Origin: a virus
IMG/VR virus record: IMGVR_UViG_3300030380_000288
Coordinates: 1 to 29,322 of that record
Direction: 5' to 3' (one strand)
Length of the DNA: 29,322 nucleotides
Shown here: positions 1 through 6,043 of the stretch, one piece after another
How positions within the stretch are numbered: position 1 is the first letter of the stretch
Layout of the letters: every line of letters starts with the position of its first letter
Program-made: the position numbers and the translations under genes
The notes under the pieces: generated by a model
Databases searched by the model: none
What the model was told of the DNA's origin: nothing
What the model saw: the letters and a program-made list of their open reading frames with translations, nothing else

Positions 1-49
1 GCCGACCAGATCGCGAGCCCTTGCCCTACCCTCTAACCCCTAGCCCTCA

Positions 50-97
50 CCTATAGCCGTCTAGCGGCGGCTGTAGGCTTTCCCCGGATCGTCCGGG
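50..97 (+). other. Two adjacent hairpins upstream of the lysozyme gene
   Basis: Positions 50-59 pair with 68-77 over ten base pairs, one of them G-U, with an 8-base loop. A second hairpin pairs 83-88 with 92-97 around a 3-base loop. The first stem is followed by only a short mixed T/C run, so neither is a classical intrinsic terminator. They lie in a C-rich leader in which AACCCCTA occurs at 35-42 and again at 102-109. They may terminate upstream transcription or stabilise the lysozyme mRNA. The function is unknown. Confidence 0.35.
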
Positions 98-136
98 ATT
101 CAACCCCTAACCCTTTTTACTTTGGAGATTTTTACC

Positions 137-562
137 ATGACTGGAATCATTTCAACCGTAGCCGCTACCTTATTGGGCGTGGCCGATATCAAACTTAGCC
201 CGCTCGAAGATGCCTTGTGGTGCGTCGAGACTAGCCGCCAAGTCGGCCCGATTAAAGGCGATGGTGGCCGGGCACTTGGTCCCCTGCAAATACACTTTGC
301 GGCGTGGTACGACGGGGTGGAGCATGATCCCAGCATCGGCGGGACCTATGAAGACTGCAAAGATTTAGAGTACAGCCTCAAGATTCACCGGGCCTACCTT
401 AGCCGCTACTGCAAGTCTAGCCGTCTTCCCTTCAATCGTAAGGTGACGGATGAAGACCGGGCTAAGTGTTGGAATGGTGGACCTGCGTGGTTCAGAGCCA
501 AAGGCAAGAAGCTGGCGAACCTGAACCGATACTGGAACAAGGTGAAGGAGGTACTTAAGTGA
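137..562 (+). CDS. Lysozyme-like muralytic enzyme, candidate endolysin
   Basis: A 141-residue protein. I start it at ATG 137, which has GGAG at 124-127 about nine bases upstream; a TTG further upstream at 122 overlaps that ribosome site and is unlikely. The pattern around residues 27-33 (ALWCVETSR, likely catalytic Glu31), then GDGGRALGPLQI and later CWNGGP, fits the lysozyme/transglycosylase-like fold with an invertebrate-type (destabilase-like) flavour, as seen in phage endolysins. A weakly hydrophobic N-terminal stretch (about residues 4-15) could be an uncleaved export signal or simply a helix; I do not call a signal peptide. It probably cleaves peptidoglycan at lysis. Its position at the left end, far from the holin candidate near 14.4 kb, is unusual. 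The family assignment is from motif recognition only. Confidence 0.7.
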   Translation: MTGIISTVAATLLGVADIKLSPLEDALWCVETSRQVGPIKGDGGRALGPLQIHFAAWYDGVEHDPSIGGTYEDCKDLEYSLKIHRAYLSRYCKSSRLPFNRKVTDEDRAKCWNGGPAWFRAKGKKLANLNRYWNKVKEVLK

Positions 563-672
563 GCCCTGAAGAAATCAAGAAGATCCGCGACGAATTAGCC
601 GAGGTAGCCAAGAAGCTGAATGAGATAGCCGACAGGCTCCACTACCTAGCCACCAAAGAGGTTCCCCAATGA
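559..672 (+). CDS. Small 37-residue coiled-coil protein
   Basis: GTG 559 overlaps the lysozyme stop codon (GTGA) and is preceded by a good ribosome site, AAGGAGG at 545-551. Translation gives 37 residues that are almost entirely charged and leucine/isoleucine-spaced (for example EEIKKIRDELAEVAKKLNEI), so an amphipathic coiled coil is predicted. There is no membrane segment. Stop-start overlap implies translational coupling with the lysozyme, so a role as a partner or inhibitor of that enzyme is possible, but this is inference. It is short enough that it could be non-functional; the ribosome site and the heptad-like pattern are the support. Confidence 0.5.
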   Translation: MSPEEIKKIRDELAEVAKKLNEIADRLHYLATKEVPQ

Positions 673-688
673 AGACAATCAGAAAGAC

Positions 689-1561
689 ATGGAGGGCAGA
701 TGCGTGCTAATCATTTATCCTTATGCGCAGGAATCGGAGGCATCGACCTTGGGCTGCGAAGAGTGGTCAGAGGCTTGCGAACCGTGGCTATGGTGGAGAG
801 GGAAGGATTCTGTGTCTCGCACCTGGCGTCAAAGATGGAAGCGGGAGAACTGGATCCGTGTCCTATCTACCCGGACCTACTTCGGTTCCCTTGGGACAAG
901 TATCGAGGACTTGTGGATATCGTCTCTGGTGGCTTCCCGTGTCAACCTTTTAGCCACGCTGGAAGTCGCAAAGCCACCGAAGATAGCCGACACCTCTGGC
1001 CCCACATCAGAGCAGGAGTCTCTGTTCTCCGACCGAGCTTTTGCTTCTTCGAGAACGTCGATGGGATCGCCTCAGCCAAGTCACCCGGATACCACTCAGT
1101 TCTCCACCATGTCCTCAGCGACTTGGAAGAAATGGGTTTCAGGGCAACGGCGGGACAGTTCTCAGCGGAGGAAGTTGGCGCGCCACACCTGCGGAAGAGA
1201 TGGTTTATCTTGGCCCACTCCAGATGTAACGATGCGGCCACACGAGGGAAATGTGAGGCTGCTTCGGAAGGGAGTGGAGAACGGTATGGACAAAGCGGAA
1301 GCGGATGCGATGCTGGGCCGGGACATAGCGAAGCCTCAAGGGAAGTTAAAGGCTTGGCCTACTCCGACAGCGAGAGATTGGAAGGGTGGAAACAACCCCT
1401 CACAGAATGTTCCAACCAATGGCCTGTTGGGCCGAGCTGTCCCCAGAGATCCGACGAGCCTCCCCGGACAACTCAACCCGGACTGGGTGGACACGTTGAT
1501 GGGGTTTCCAATCGGGTGGACAGGCTTAGGGCATTGGGAAACGCAGTCGTGCCTCAAGTAG
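689..1561 (+). CDS. Overlapping +1-frame ORF with WPTPTA / LNPxWV-GFPxGWT signature
   Basis: This 290-codon frame runs through almost the whole methyltransferase gene, shifted by +1. Its C-terminal half carries WPTP twice (SWPTPDVTM and AWPTPTARDWKGG) and ends with LNPDWVDTLMGFPIGWTGL. I recognise these as a signature that recurs in phage proteins encoded beside C5 methyltransferases. The two WPTP copies lie exactly opposite the LAHS and LAYS repeats of the methyltransferase frame, and the GWT end lies just before ALGNAVVPQ, so both frames look constrained. The first ATG (689) has only a poor ribosome site, and internal ATGs at 1061 and 1109 have none that I can see. The true start, or a frameshift route of expression, is therefore open. 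The function is unknown. Confidence 0.5.
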   Translation: MEGRCVLIIYPYAQESEASTLGCEEWSEACEPWLWWRGKDSVSRTWRQRWKRENWIRVLSTRTYFGSLGTSIEDLWISSLVASRVNLLATLEVAKPPKIADTSGPTSEQESLFSDRAFASSRTSMGSPQPSHPDTTQFSTMSSATWKKWVSGQRRDSSQRRKLARHTCGRDGLSWPTPDVTMRPHEGNVRLLRKGVENGMDKAEADAMLGRDIAKPQGKLKAWPTPTARDWKGGNNPSQNVPTNGLLGRAVPRDPTSLPGQLNPDWVDTLMGFPIGWTGLGHWETQSCLK

Positions 1562-1614
1562 CCGCTACAGCTTTTAGCACCCTGTACCATCAACTCGTTG
1601 CAGCCCCCGACTAA
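700..1614 (+). CDS. C5-cytosine DNA methyltransferase (Dcm-like)
   Basis: A 304-residue DNA (cytosine-5) methyltransferase that transfers a methyl group from S-adenosylmethionine to cytosine. The conserved motifs appear in order: motif I near residues 6-17 (LSLCAGIGGIDLGL), motif IV with the catalytic cysteine (GGFPCQPFSHAG, about 77-89), motif VI (FFENV), motif VIII (RKRWFILA), a variable target-recognition region of about 95 residues, and motif IX/X (DRLRALGNAVVPQVA). The start is ATG 700, with GGAGGG at 691-696 close upstream. No cognate restriction endonuclease is visible, so it is probably an orphan enzyme protecting phage DNA from host restriction. The same DNA has a long second open frame with its own recognisable motifs; see the overlapping entry. 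Confidence 0.93.
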   Translation: MRANHLSLCAGIGGIDLGLRRVVRGLRTVAMVEREGFCVSHLASKMEAGELDPCPIYPDLLRFPWDKYRGLVDIVSGGFPCQPFSHAGSRKATEDSRHLWPHIRAGVSVLRPSFCFFENVDGIASAKSPGYHSVLHHVLSDLEEMGFRATAGQFSAEEVGAPHLRKRWFILAHSRCNDAATRGKCEAASEGSGERYGQSGSGCDAGPGHSEASREVKGLAYSDSERLEGWKQPLTECSNQWPVGPSCPQRSDEPPRTTQPGLGGHVDGVSNRVDRLRALGNAVVPQVAATAFSTLYHQLVAAPD

Positions 1615-1640
1615 CTTGCTACACTAACACAACCTCCAAA

Positions 1641-1748
1641 GTCCCCCGTCAGTTGTCTTCGGATTTCTGGCGGGGTTAGCCGAAAGGCGACAACTCGCTC
1701 CCCCCTTTTGCCTCAAGACCATCCACTCGTCTTGAGGCTTTTTTGTTT
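1641..1748 (+). ncRNA. Structured RNA element ending in an intrinsic terminator (candidate)
   Basis: A non-coding stretch directly after the methyltransferase. A 9-bp stem forms between 1644-1652 and 1667-1675 (one G-U). The next segment forms GCC-GAAA-GGC, a GNRA-type tetraloop hairpin, at 1679-1688. GACAA at 1689-1693 can pair with TTGTC in the first loop (1653-1657), which would make a pseudoknot. Alternatively, AGTTGTC plus TTCGG (1651-1662) can pair with CCGAA and GACAACT (1680-1695), disrupting the first stem. The terminator hairpin follows. It could be a small phage RNA, a regulated 3' end or a cis-acting switch. I do not recognise a known RNA family. Confidence 0.35.
1710..1748 (+). 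terminator. Rho-independent terminator after the methyltransferase
   Basis: A perfect 10-bp stem, GCCTCAAGAC at 1710-1719 with GTCTTGAGGC at 1729-1738, has a 9-base loop and is followed directly by TTTTTTGTTT. It should end transcription of the lysozyme-methyltransferase unit and insulate the integrase. Confidence 0.9.
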
Positions 1749-1777
1749 GACTCATATAGAACTAATTTGGTACTAAT
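1747..1777 (+). promoter_or_regulatory. Possible sigma70-type promoter for the integrase
   Basis: TTGACT at 1747-1752 and TACTAAT at 1771-1777 are separated by 18 bases, just after the terminator and before the integrase leader. An alternative is TTGAGG (1732-1737), 17 bases, TATAGA (1755-1760), which overlaps the terminator stem. If the first is used, RNA would begin near 1783. This rules out ATG 1784 as a practical start and leaves a roughly 90-base leader before ATG 1874. The -10 match is mediocre. Confidence 0.35.
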
Positions 1778-1827
1778 TATTCAATGCGTCCTGAAGAAAC
1801 AAAACAAAAGGGGGATTGGCGCAGACT

Positions 1828-1868
1828 CTCCAGTTTGATAAGGTCATTTGTCGATAACAAACTGGAGG
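1828..1868 (+). promoter_or_regulatory. Hairpin sequestering the integrase ribosome-binding site
   Basis: CTCCAGTTTG at 1828-1837 is perfectly complementary to CAAACTGGAG at 1858-1867, with a 20-base loop. The right arm contains GGAG of the integrase Shine-Dalgarno sequence (GGAGGT, 1864-1869), which sits five bases before ATG 1874. Folded mRNA would block ribosome entry, so integrase translation is probably conditional. Confidence 0.6.
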
Positions 1869-1873
1869 TAAAT

Positions 1874-2845
1874 ATGACAGTAAAGATCAGAGGCGGATCG
1901 TTCCAAGTAGATTTTGTTCAGGGAGGGAGCCGATACCGCCGACAATTTCAAGACAAGCATTCAGCCGAGGCTTGGGAGATCAATGCAAAGTCAAGACTTA
2001 TTCGGGGCCTCGGTCCTGATGAGGAGACAGAGGTGAAGGACAATGGACCGACCTTTCGTGTGGTAGCGGAACAGGTTTGGGATCTTGTGTGGCAACACCA
2101 GAAGTCTGCGACCAAGACCCGTAGCCGTCTAAATATTGTCCTGCAAGACATGGACGATGAGCCGTTGGTCGTGGACATAACAAAGTCTTGGCTCGATGAG
2201 TATGGCAAGTATCTGATTGATCGTGGTAACAGTGGCGGGACAGTGAACCGCAAGTTAGCTTTGATCTCGAAGGTGTTGAACTTTGCCTACGACCACAACC
2301 ACATTGATCGTGTTCCCAGGTTCCACCATTGGCCTGAGAGTGAGGGTCGGATGCGTTGGTACACCGAGGAAGAAGAGAGAAGTATCTTAGACGCCTGCGA
2401 AGATGAGCAGTCTGTAGTCTTGGTGACTCTTCTGTTCGATACTGGTATGCGTCTTGGTGAAGCCTTGAAGCTGCACACGGATGATGTTGATTTCAATCAG
2501 GGCATCATTAGTCTGTACGAGACAAAGAACTCACAGCCCCGTACGATCCCGATGACGGAGCGTGTGAAGTCTGTGCTGCGTGGCCGTACAGGTGTGGGGT
2601 TGACCGAAGGGCAGGTCAATGCACGCTGGCGAAAGATCAAGAAGAAGCTGGGATGGGGTAGGGGTGATTGCATCCACGCCATCCGTCATACTTTCGTAAG
2701 CCGTCTGGTTCAGCGTGGTGTTGATCTGGACATGGCGGGTGTACTCGCTGGTCACAAGTCCGTCCAAACGACCAGACGCTACCGCCACCTCAAGACGGAC
2801 AATCTCAAAGTCGCCATACAAAAACTGGAGACTTGCGCACAGTGA
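1874..2845 (+). CDS. int: Tyrosine-family integrase (site-specific recombinase)
   Basis: A 323-residue tyrosine recombinase that integrates and, with help, excises the phage at attP/attB. The catalytic residues are all visible: Arg in DTGMRLGEAL, the beta-hairpin Lys in ETKNSQPRTIP, HxxR in HAIRH, His in LAGH, and the nucleophilic Tyr in TTRRYRHL. An N-terminal region of about 60 residues should be the arm-binding domain. I choose ATG 1874 because of GGAGGT at 1864-1869. The frame extends up to ATG 1784, but that codon has no ribosome site and the typical integrase start (MTVKIRGGSFQVDF) begins at 1874. The gene is immediately followed by attP and repeated arm-like sites. There is no excisionase gene beside it. 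Confidence 0.93.
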   Translation: MTVKIRGGSFQVDFVQGGSRYRRQFQDKHSAEAWEINAKSRLIRGLGPDEETEVKDNGPTFRVVAEQVWDLVWQHQKSATKTRSRLNIVLQDMDDEPLVVDITKSWLDEYGKYLIDRGNSGGTVNRKLALISKVLNFAYDHNHIDRVPRFHHWPESEGRMRWYTEEEERSILDACEDEQSVVLVTLLFDTGMRLGEALKLHTDDVDFNQGIISLYETKNSQPRTIPMTERVKSVLRGRTGVGLTEGQVNARWRKIKKKLGWGRGDCIHAIRHTFVSRLVQRGVDLDMAGVLAGHKSVQTTRRYRHLKTDNLKVAIQKLETCAQ

Positions 2846-2861
2846 GGCCGATGTGGTACTC

Positions 2862-2880
2862 TGTGACAGAAGATGTGACA
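2862..2880 (+). promoter_or_regulatory. Left (P) arm-type integrase sites, two TGTGACA copies
   Basis: TGTGACA occurs at 2862-2868 and 2874-2880, a 12-base repeat period, 61 bases left of the attP core. A matching pair with the same period lies on the other side. Paired direct repeats flanking a core are typical of integrase arm sites. The assignment is inferred from spacing and symmetry; single copies of this heptamer also occur by chance (for example near 4625). Confidence 0.5.
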
Positions 2881-2941
2881 GGCGGGTCCAATAGGGACCA
2901 CAGGAGGGCCGGAAGTCCTACTGTTTTCAGGGAATCGTCGT

Positions 2942-2987
2942 AATCATAATCCGCGTGTCGGGGGTTCAAGTCCCTCCTCCGCTACCA
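2942..2987 (+). other. attP: attP core: 3' half of a CAU-anticodon tRNA gene
   Basis: From the anticodon loop to the CCA end this matches a tRNA: anticodon CAT at 2945-2947, TCCGC anticodon-stem strand, GTGTC variable segment, a T arm with GTTCAAGTC, acceptor strand CTCCGCT, then ACCA ending at 2987. The sequence upstream of 2942 cannot pair to complete the anticodon stem, so it is a fragment, not a working tRNA. CAU indicates elongator tRNA-Met, or tRNA-Ile2, which shares CAU before modification. The expected bacterial attB is the 3' half of that tRNA gene, with a 5' acceptor strand AGCGGAG. This identity can be used to find the host. Confidence 0.85.
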
Positions 2988-3010
2988 GATTACGGCCACC
3001 CTGATTCGCA

Positions 3011-3029
3011 TGTGACGAACCATGTGACA
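3011..3029 (+). promoter_or_regulatory. Right (P') arm-type integrase sites, TGTGACG and TGTGACA
   Basis: TGTGACG at 3011-3017 and TGTGACA at 3023-3029 have the same 12-base period as the left pair and lie 23 bases right of the attP core. They end just before the ribosome site (3029-3033) and GTG start (3042) of the RNA polymerase, so bound integrase could hinder its transcription. This is an inference from repeat geometry. Confidence 0.5.
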
Positions 3030-3041
3030 AGGAACGTCAGG

Positions 3042-5423
3042 GTGCGACAACACGATCTTGAAATGGAAATGATCAAGGCCGGTGCTGAGAGGTATCAGGC
3101 AAGGGTCGAGCGTGCCAAGGTGGTGAAGGTAGAAACTTCTCACCCTGCTGGTCAGCGAATGCTACAAGCTGCTGTTACCAAGAGTGCGGAAGGTTTCACA
3201 AGGTGGATCCAGCACGCCAAGACAACTGCGGGTCCACGCCACGGCTGCCTCAAATATCTGGAGCAACTCAAGCCCCAGGTGTTGGCGGCATTGACAGCCA
3301 AGTGCATCCTTGATGCCATCAGTCAGCACCGCAAACTTCCTACCACAGCGATAATGATTGGCACTCACATCGAGGATGAGATCCGCACGCTCTACCTCCA
3401 GAAGAATGAGCAATCCATCTATCGTGAGCTTGACTTCATCGACCGCCACAAGTCACCCATTACTCGGTCCTTTGCTCTGCGTCGTGTGATGCGGAAGCAC
3501 AATGTTGTGTTGCCTATCTTCGAGGGCAGGGACAAGGCCAAGGTTGGGTTGACTTGTGTTGAAATCTTCAGGCAATCTACGGATCTGGTGGAGATCAAAC
3601 TCCGCAAAGACCCCAACGGTAAAGAGCACCAGTGGCTTGCTCCCTCGGATGACTTCTTGGCTTGGATGAAGAAGGCCCATGCTCACCTTGAGATGTTGTC
3701 GCCGATCTTCATGCCGATGATTGAGAAGCCTATGCCCTACACCAATGTGTTCTTTGGGGGGTATCAGACTGGGATCTTCAAGCGTCGGCCTATGGTCAAG
3801 ACGCAAGACAAGCATCATATTGACACCATCGCTCAGGCCCCCATGCCTGAAGTCTACGACGCATTGAACCGCGTGCAGAACACACCCATGCGGGTCAACT
3901 CAAGAATGCTTGAGGTTGCCAAGTGGGTCTGGGAAAATCAGCATCCCATCGGCGACTTACCTACGAGTGATGACGAGCCATTGCCCGCCAAGCCTGTGGA
4001 CATTGATACGAATGAGGACGCCCGCAAAGAGTGGCGAAGAGCTGCGGCCCGGATGCACATGCACAACGAGCGGAACCGCTCCCGTCGCCTGCAAGTGCTG
4101 ACCACTCTCAGTCTTGCAGAGAAGTTTGATGGTCAACGTATCTGGTATCCCCACACGCTCGACTTCCGTGGTCGTGCTTACCCTCAGCCCTACTTCTTGC
4201 AGCCTCAAGGCAACGCCTTCGCCCGCTCCCTGCTGACATTTGATGACAGTGTGGTGATGGACGAGGTGGGTGAGAAGTGGTTGTCCATTCATGTGGCGAA
4301 CAACTGGGGGCTAGACAAGAAGTCCATTGAAGAACGCCTGCGGTGGGTGCAGGACAACCAGAAGCTGATCCTACGCATTGGTCAAGATCCGACAGGCAAC
4401 ATGGATTGGTCAGAAGCGGACGAACCTTTTGCCTTTGTTGCTGCGTGCATGGAGTACGCGGAGATGAAGAACACCAAGGGTAAGTTCCACACACGATTAC
4501 CCGTGGGGATTGACGCCTGCAACCAAGGGCTTCAACTCTACGGCCTTATGCTCCGGGATGAGGACACACTCAAATCCACCAACTGTCTCCCTACAACTCT
4601 CCCTAACGACCTGTACCAACAGGTGTGTGACAGTGTGATAACGATGCTGGAGCAATCCAGTGATCCGCTCGCAAAGCAGTGGATGGAGTATGGCCTCAAC
4701 CGGAGCACCACCAAACGACAGACCATGACTTTGCCTTACGGCTCAACTGTTTATTCGTGCCGTGAGTACACCATCAAGTGGTTCATTGACAGCATGAAGA
4801 AGAAGGGGAACCCATTCGGCAATGAGATGTTGAAGGCTTGCCGGTTCCTGTCCGAGCTGATCTGGGCCGCCATCAACATGAATGTGTCAGCAGCTCGTCG
4901 TGGTATGGACTGGCTCCAGCATTGTGCTGAGGTCTGCTTGGACAATGGTGTGATCCCACAATGGGTGACACCTTTAGGCCTGCCGGTTCACATGCGGTAC
5001 GTCAACCAGACCAAACGGAACATCAAGACCCAGGTCTTTGGGACCGTGAGGCAGTGCCGCATTCGTGAGGACACCGAGAAGTTAAGTAAGCGGAAGAGCA
5101 TCAACTCGATGGCTCCCAACTTTGTTCACTCCTTGGATGGCTTCGGAGGTCTTGCAGGAAAAACTGTGAATTTAGCCTTTGAATCTGGCGTTCGTTCTTT
5201 TATGATGATCCACGATCAATACAGCACAGTGGCTCCTCATGTCTCAACGGTTGCGGCATGCGTCCGCGAAGCCACTGTTAAAATCTTTTCAGGAAATATT
5301 TTGGAGGACTTGCATATCCAACTGTCGGCTTTGCTACCCTCCGATGTACGGCTTGAGTCCCCACCAGAGCAGGGGGACTGCGACATAAGCCAAGTGAGGT
5401 CTGCTCTTTATTATTTCAACTGA
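3042..5423 (+). CDS. T7-type single-subunit DNA-directed RNA polymerase (gp1)
   Basis: About 793 residues, against 883 in T7; it transcribes phage genes from phage promoters. Recognisable blocks are LDFRGRAYPQ with LQPQGNA, motif A GIDACNQGLQLYGLMLRDE (catalytic Asp), motif B with KRQTMTLPYGS, and motif C PNFVHSLDG followed by MMIHDQYST (second catalytic Asp). The C-terminus ends ALYYFN rather than T7 FAFA. The open frame extends upstream to a GTG at 2955, but that lies inside the tRNA fragment. I prefer GTG 3042 (then RQHDLEMEMIKAGAERY, the conserved family start) with AAGGA at 3029-3033. It follows integrase and attP, as in marine temperate-type podoviruses. Confidence 0.95.
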   Translation: MRQHDLEMEMIKAGAERYQARVERAKVVKVETSHPAGQRMLQAAVTKSAEGFTRWIQHAKTTAGPRHGCLKYLEQLKPQVLAALTAKCILDAISQHRKLPTTAIMIGTHIEDEIRTLYLQKNEQSIYRELDFIDRHKSPITRSFALRRVMRKHNVVLPIFEGRDKAKVGLTCVEIFRQSTDLVEIKLRKDPNGKEHQWLAPSDDFLAWMKKAHAHLEMLSPIFMPMIEKPMPYTNVFFGGYQTGIFKRRPMVKTQDKHHIDTIAQAPMPEVYDALNRVQNTPMRVNSRMLEVAKWVWENQHPIGDLPTSDDEPLPAKPVDIDTNEDARKEWRRAAARMHMHNERNRSRRLQVLTTLSLAEKFDGQRIWYPHTLDFRGRAYPQPYFLQPQGNAFARSLLTFDDSVVMDEVGEKWLSIHVANNWGLDKKSIEERLRWVQDNQKLILRIGQDPTGNMDWSEADEPFAFVAACMEYAEMKNTKGKFHTRLPVGIDACNQGLQLYGLMLRDEDTLKSTNCLPTTLPNDLYQQVCDSVITMLEQSSDPLAKQWMEYGLNRSTTKRQTMTLPYGSTVYSCREYTIKWFIDSMKKKGNPFGNEMLKACRFLSELIWAAINMNVSAARRGMDWLQHCAEVCLDNGVIPQWVTPLGLPVHMRYVNQTKRNIKTQVFGTVRQCRIREDTEKLSKRKSINSMAPNFVHSLDGFGGLAGKTVNLAFESGVRSFMMIHDQYSTVAPHVSTVAACVREATVKIFSGNILEDLHIQLSALLPSDVRLESPPEQGDCDISQVRSALYYFN

Positions 5424-5431
5424 GGTGATTT

Positions 5432-6043
5432 ATGCGTAAGAAACTAAAGAAGCTGACCAGTCCAGTGGGGACTGCCATCTACCCGCACCTGTCCAAACCT
5501 GACACAAAGTTCAATGAGGATGGTGAGTACCGGGTCAACCTGCGTCTGTCGATGGATGACGCCAAGCCTTTGCTCAAAGAGCTTCACACGATCCTGAAGG
5601 ATCACGTTGAAGAAGTGAAGAGTGAGAAGGGCAAGTCAAAGATCAAGACCCAAGACCTGCCATACAACGAGGTCGAGACTGAAGGCTCACCCACTGGTGA
5701 GGTTGATGTCAAGTTCAAGCTCAAGGCTGTGGCGGGATCAAACGACAACAGATGGGAACAGCGGCCCGCCCTGTTTAACGACAAGGGTGAGCGTATGGAC
5801 CCGGAAGAAACCAATGTCGGATCTGGTTCGGCAATCAAGATTGGCTTTGAGGTCTTTCCCTACTACACGGGGTCACTTGGTGCAGGTCTGTCTCTTCGTA
5901 TGAAGGCAGTGCAGGTGCTCGACCTTGTTGAGTTCGGCGGTAATGAATTTGATAACTTTGATTTTGCAGTAAAGGAGTCCGCCACGGAGGAGGCAGAAGC
6001 TGAAACCGATGGCGAAGAAGACGACGACGACCTCCCGTTTTGA
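5432..6043 (+). CDS. Single-stranded DNA-binding protein, T7 gp2.5-like
   Basis: 203 residues (T7 gp2.5 has 232). The N-terminal part (TSPVGTAIYPHLSKPDTKF) is the typical start of the phage gp2.5 OB-fold family. The C-terminus is a strongly acidic tail ending DDDDLPF with a terminal aromatic residue, the known contact for the replicative polymerase and helicase. It coats single-stranded DNA and coordinates the replisome. The ribosome site GAGGTGA lies at 5422-5428, and only eight bases separate it from the RNA polymerase gene. The 3' end overlaps the next frame. Confidence 0.92.
   Translation: MRKKLKKLTSPVGTAIYPHLSKPDTKFNEDGEYRVNLRLSMDDAKPLLKELHTILKDHVEEVKSEKGKSKIKTQDLPYNEVETEGSPTGEVDVKFKLKAVAGSNDNRWEQRPALFNDKGERMDPEETNVGSGSAIKIGFEVFPYYTGSLGAGLSLRMKAVQVLDLVEFGGNEFDNFDFAVKESATEEAEAETDGEEDDDDLPF

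Noticed and set aside
20-118. CCCTAA-like repeats resembling a telomere or terminal repeat
   Set aside because: The units are irregular, and only AACCCCTA is repeated exactly. There is no second copy of the region at the right edge.
669-710. 13-codon ORF starting ATG 669 before the methyltransferase
   Set aside because: It is too short, with no clear ribosome site. The region is better explained as the methyltransferase leader.
2885-2930. Terminator after the integrase
   Set aside because: Only a 5-bp stem (2885-2889 with 2895-2899) is seen, and no T-run directly follows, so termination is not supported.
2942-2987. A functional tRNA gene
   Set aside because: Only the 3' half is present. 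Upstream bases cannot form the D arm, the 5' acceptor strand or the anticodon stem.
2955-3041. Upstream extension of the RNA polymerase frame to GTG 2955
   Set aside because: The codons lie within the tRNA fragment and arm repeats, with no ribosome site. The conserved family N-terminus begins after GTG 3042.
4625-4631. Another TGTGACA heptamer inside the RNA polymerase gene
   Set aside because: It is a single copy with no 12-base partner and is expected by chance in a window of this size.
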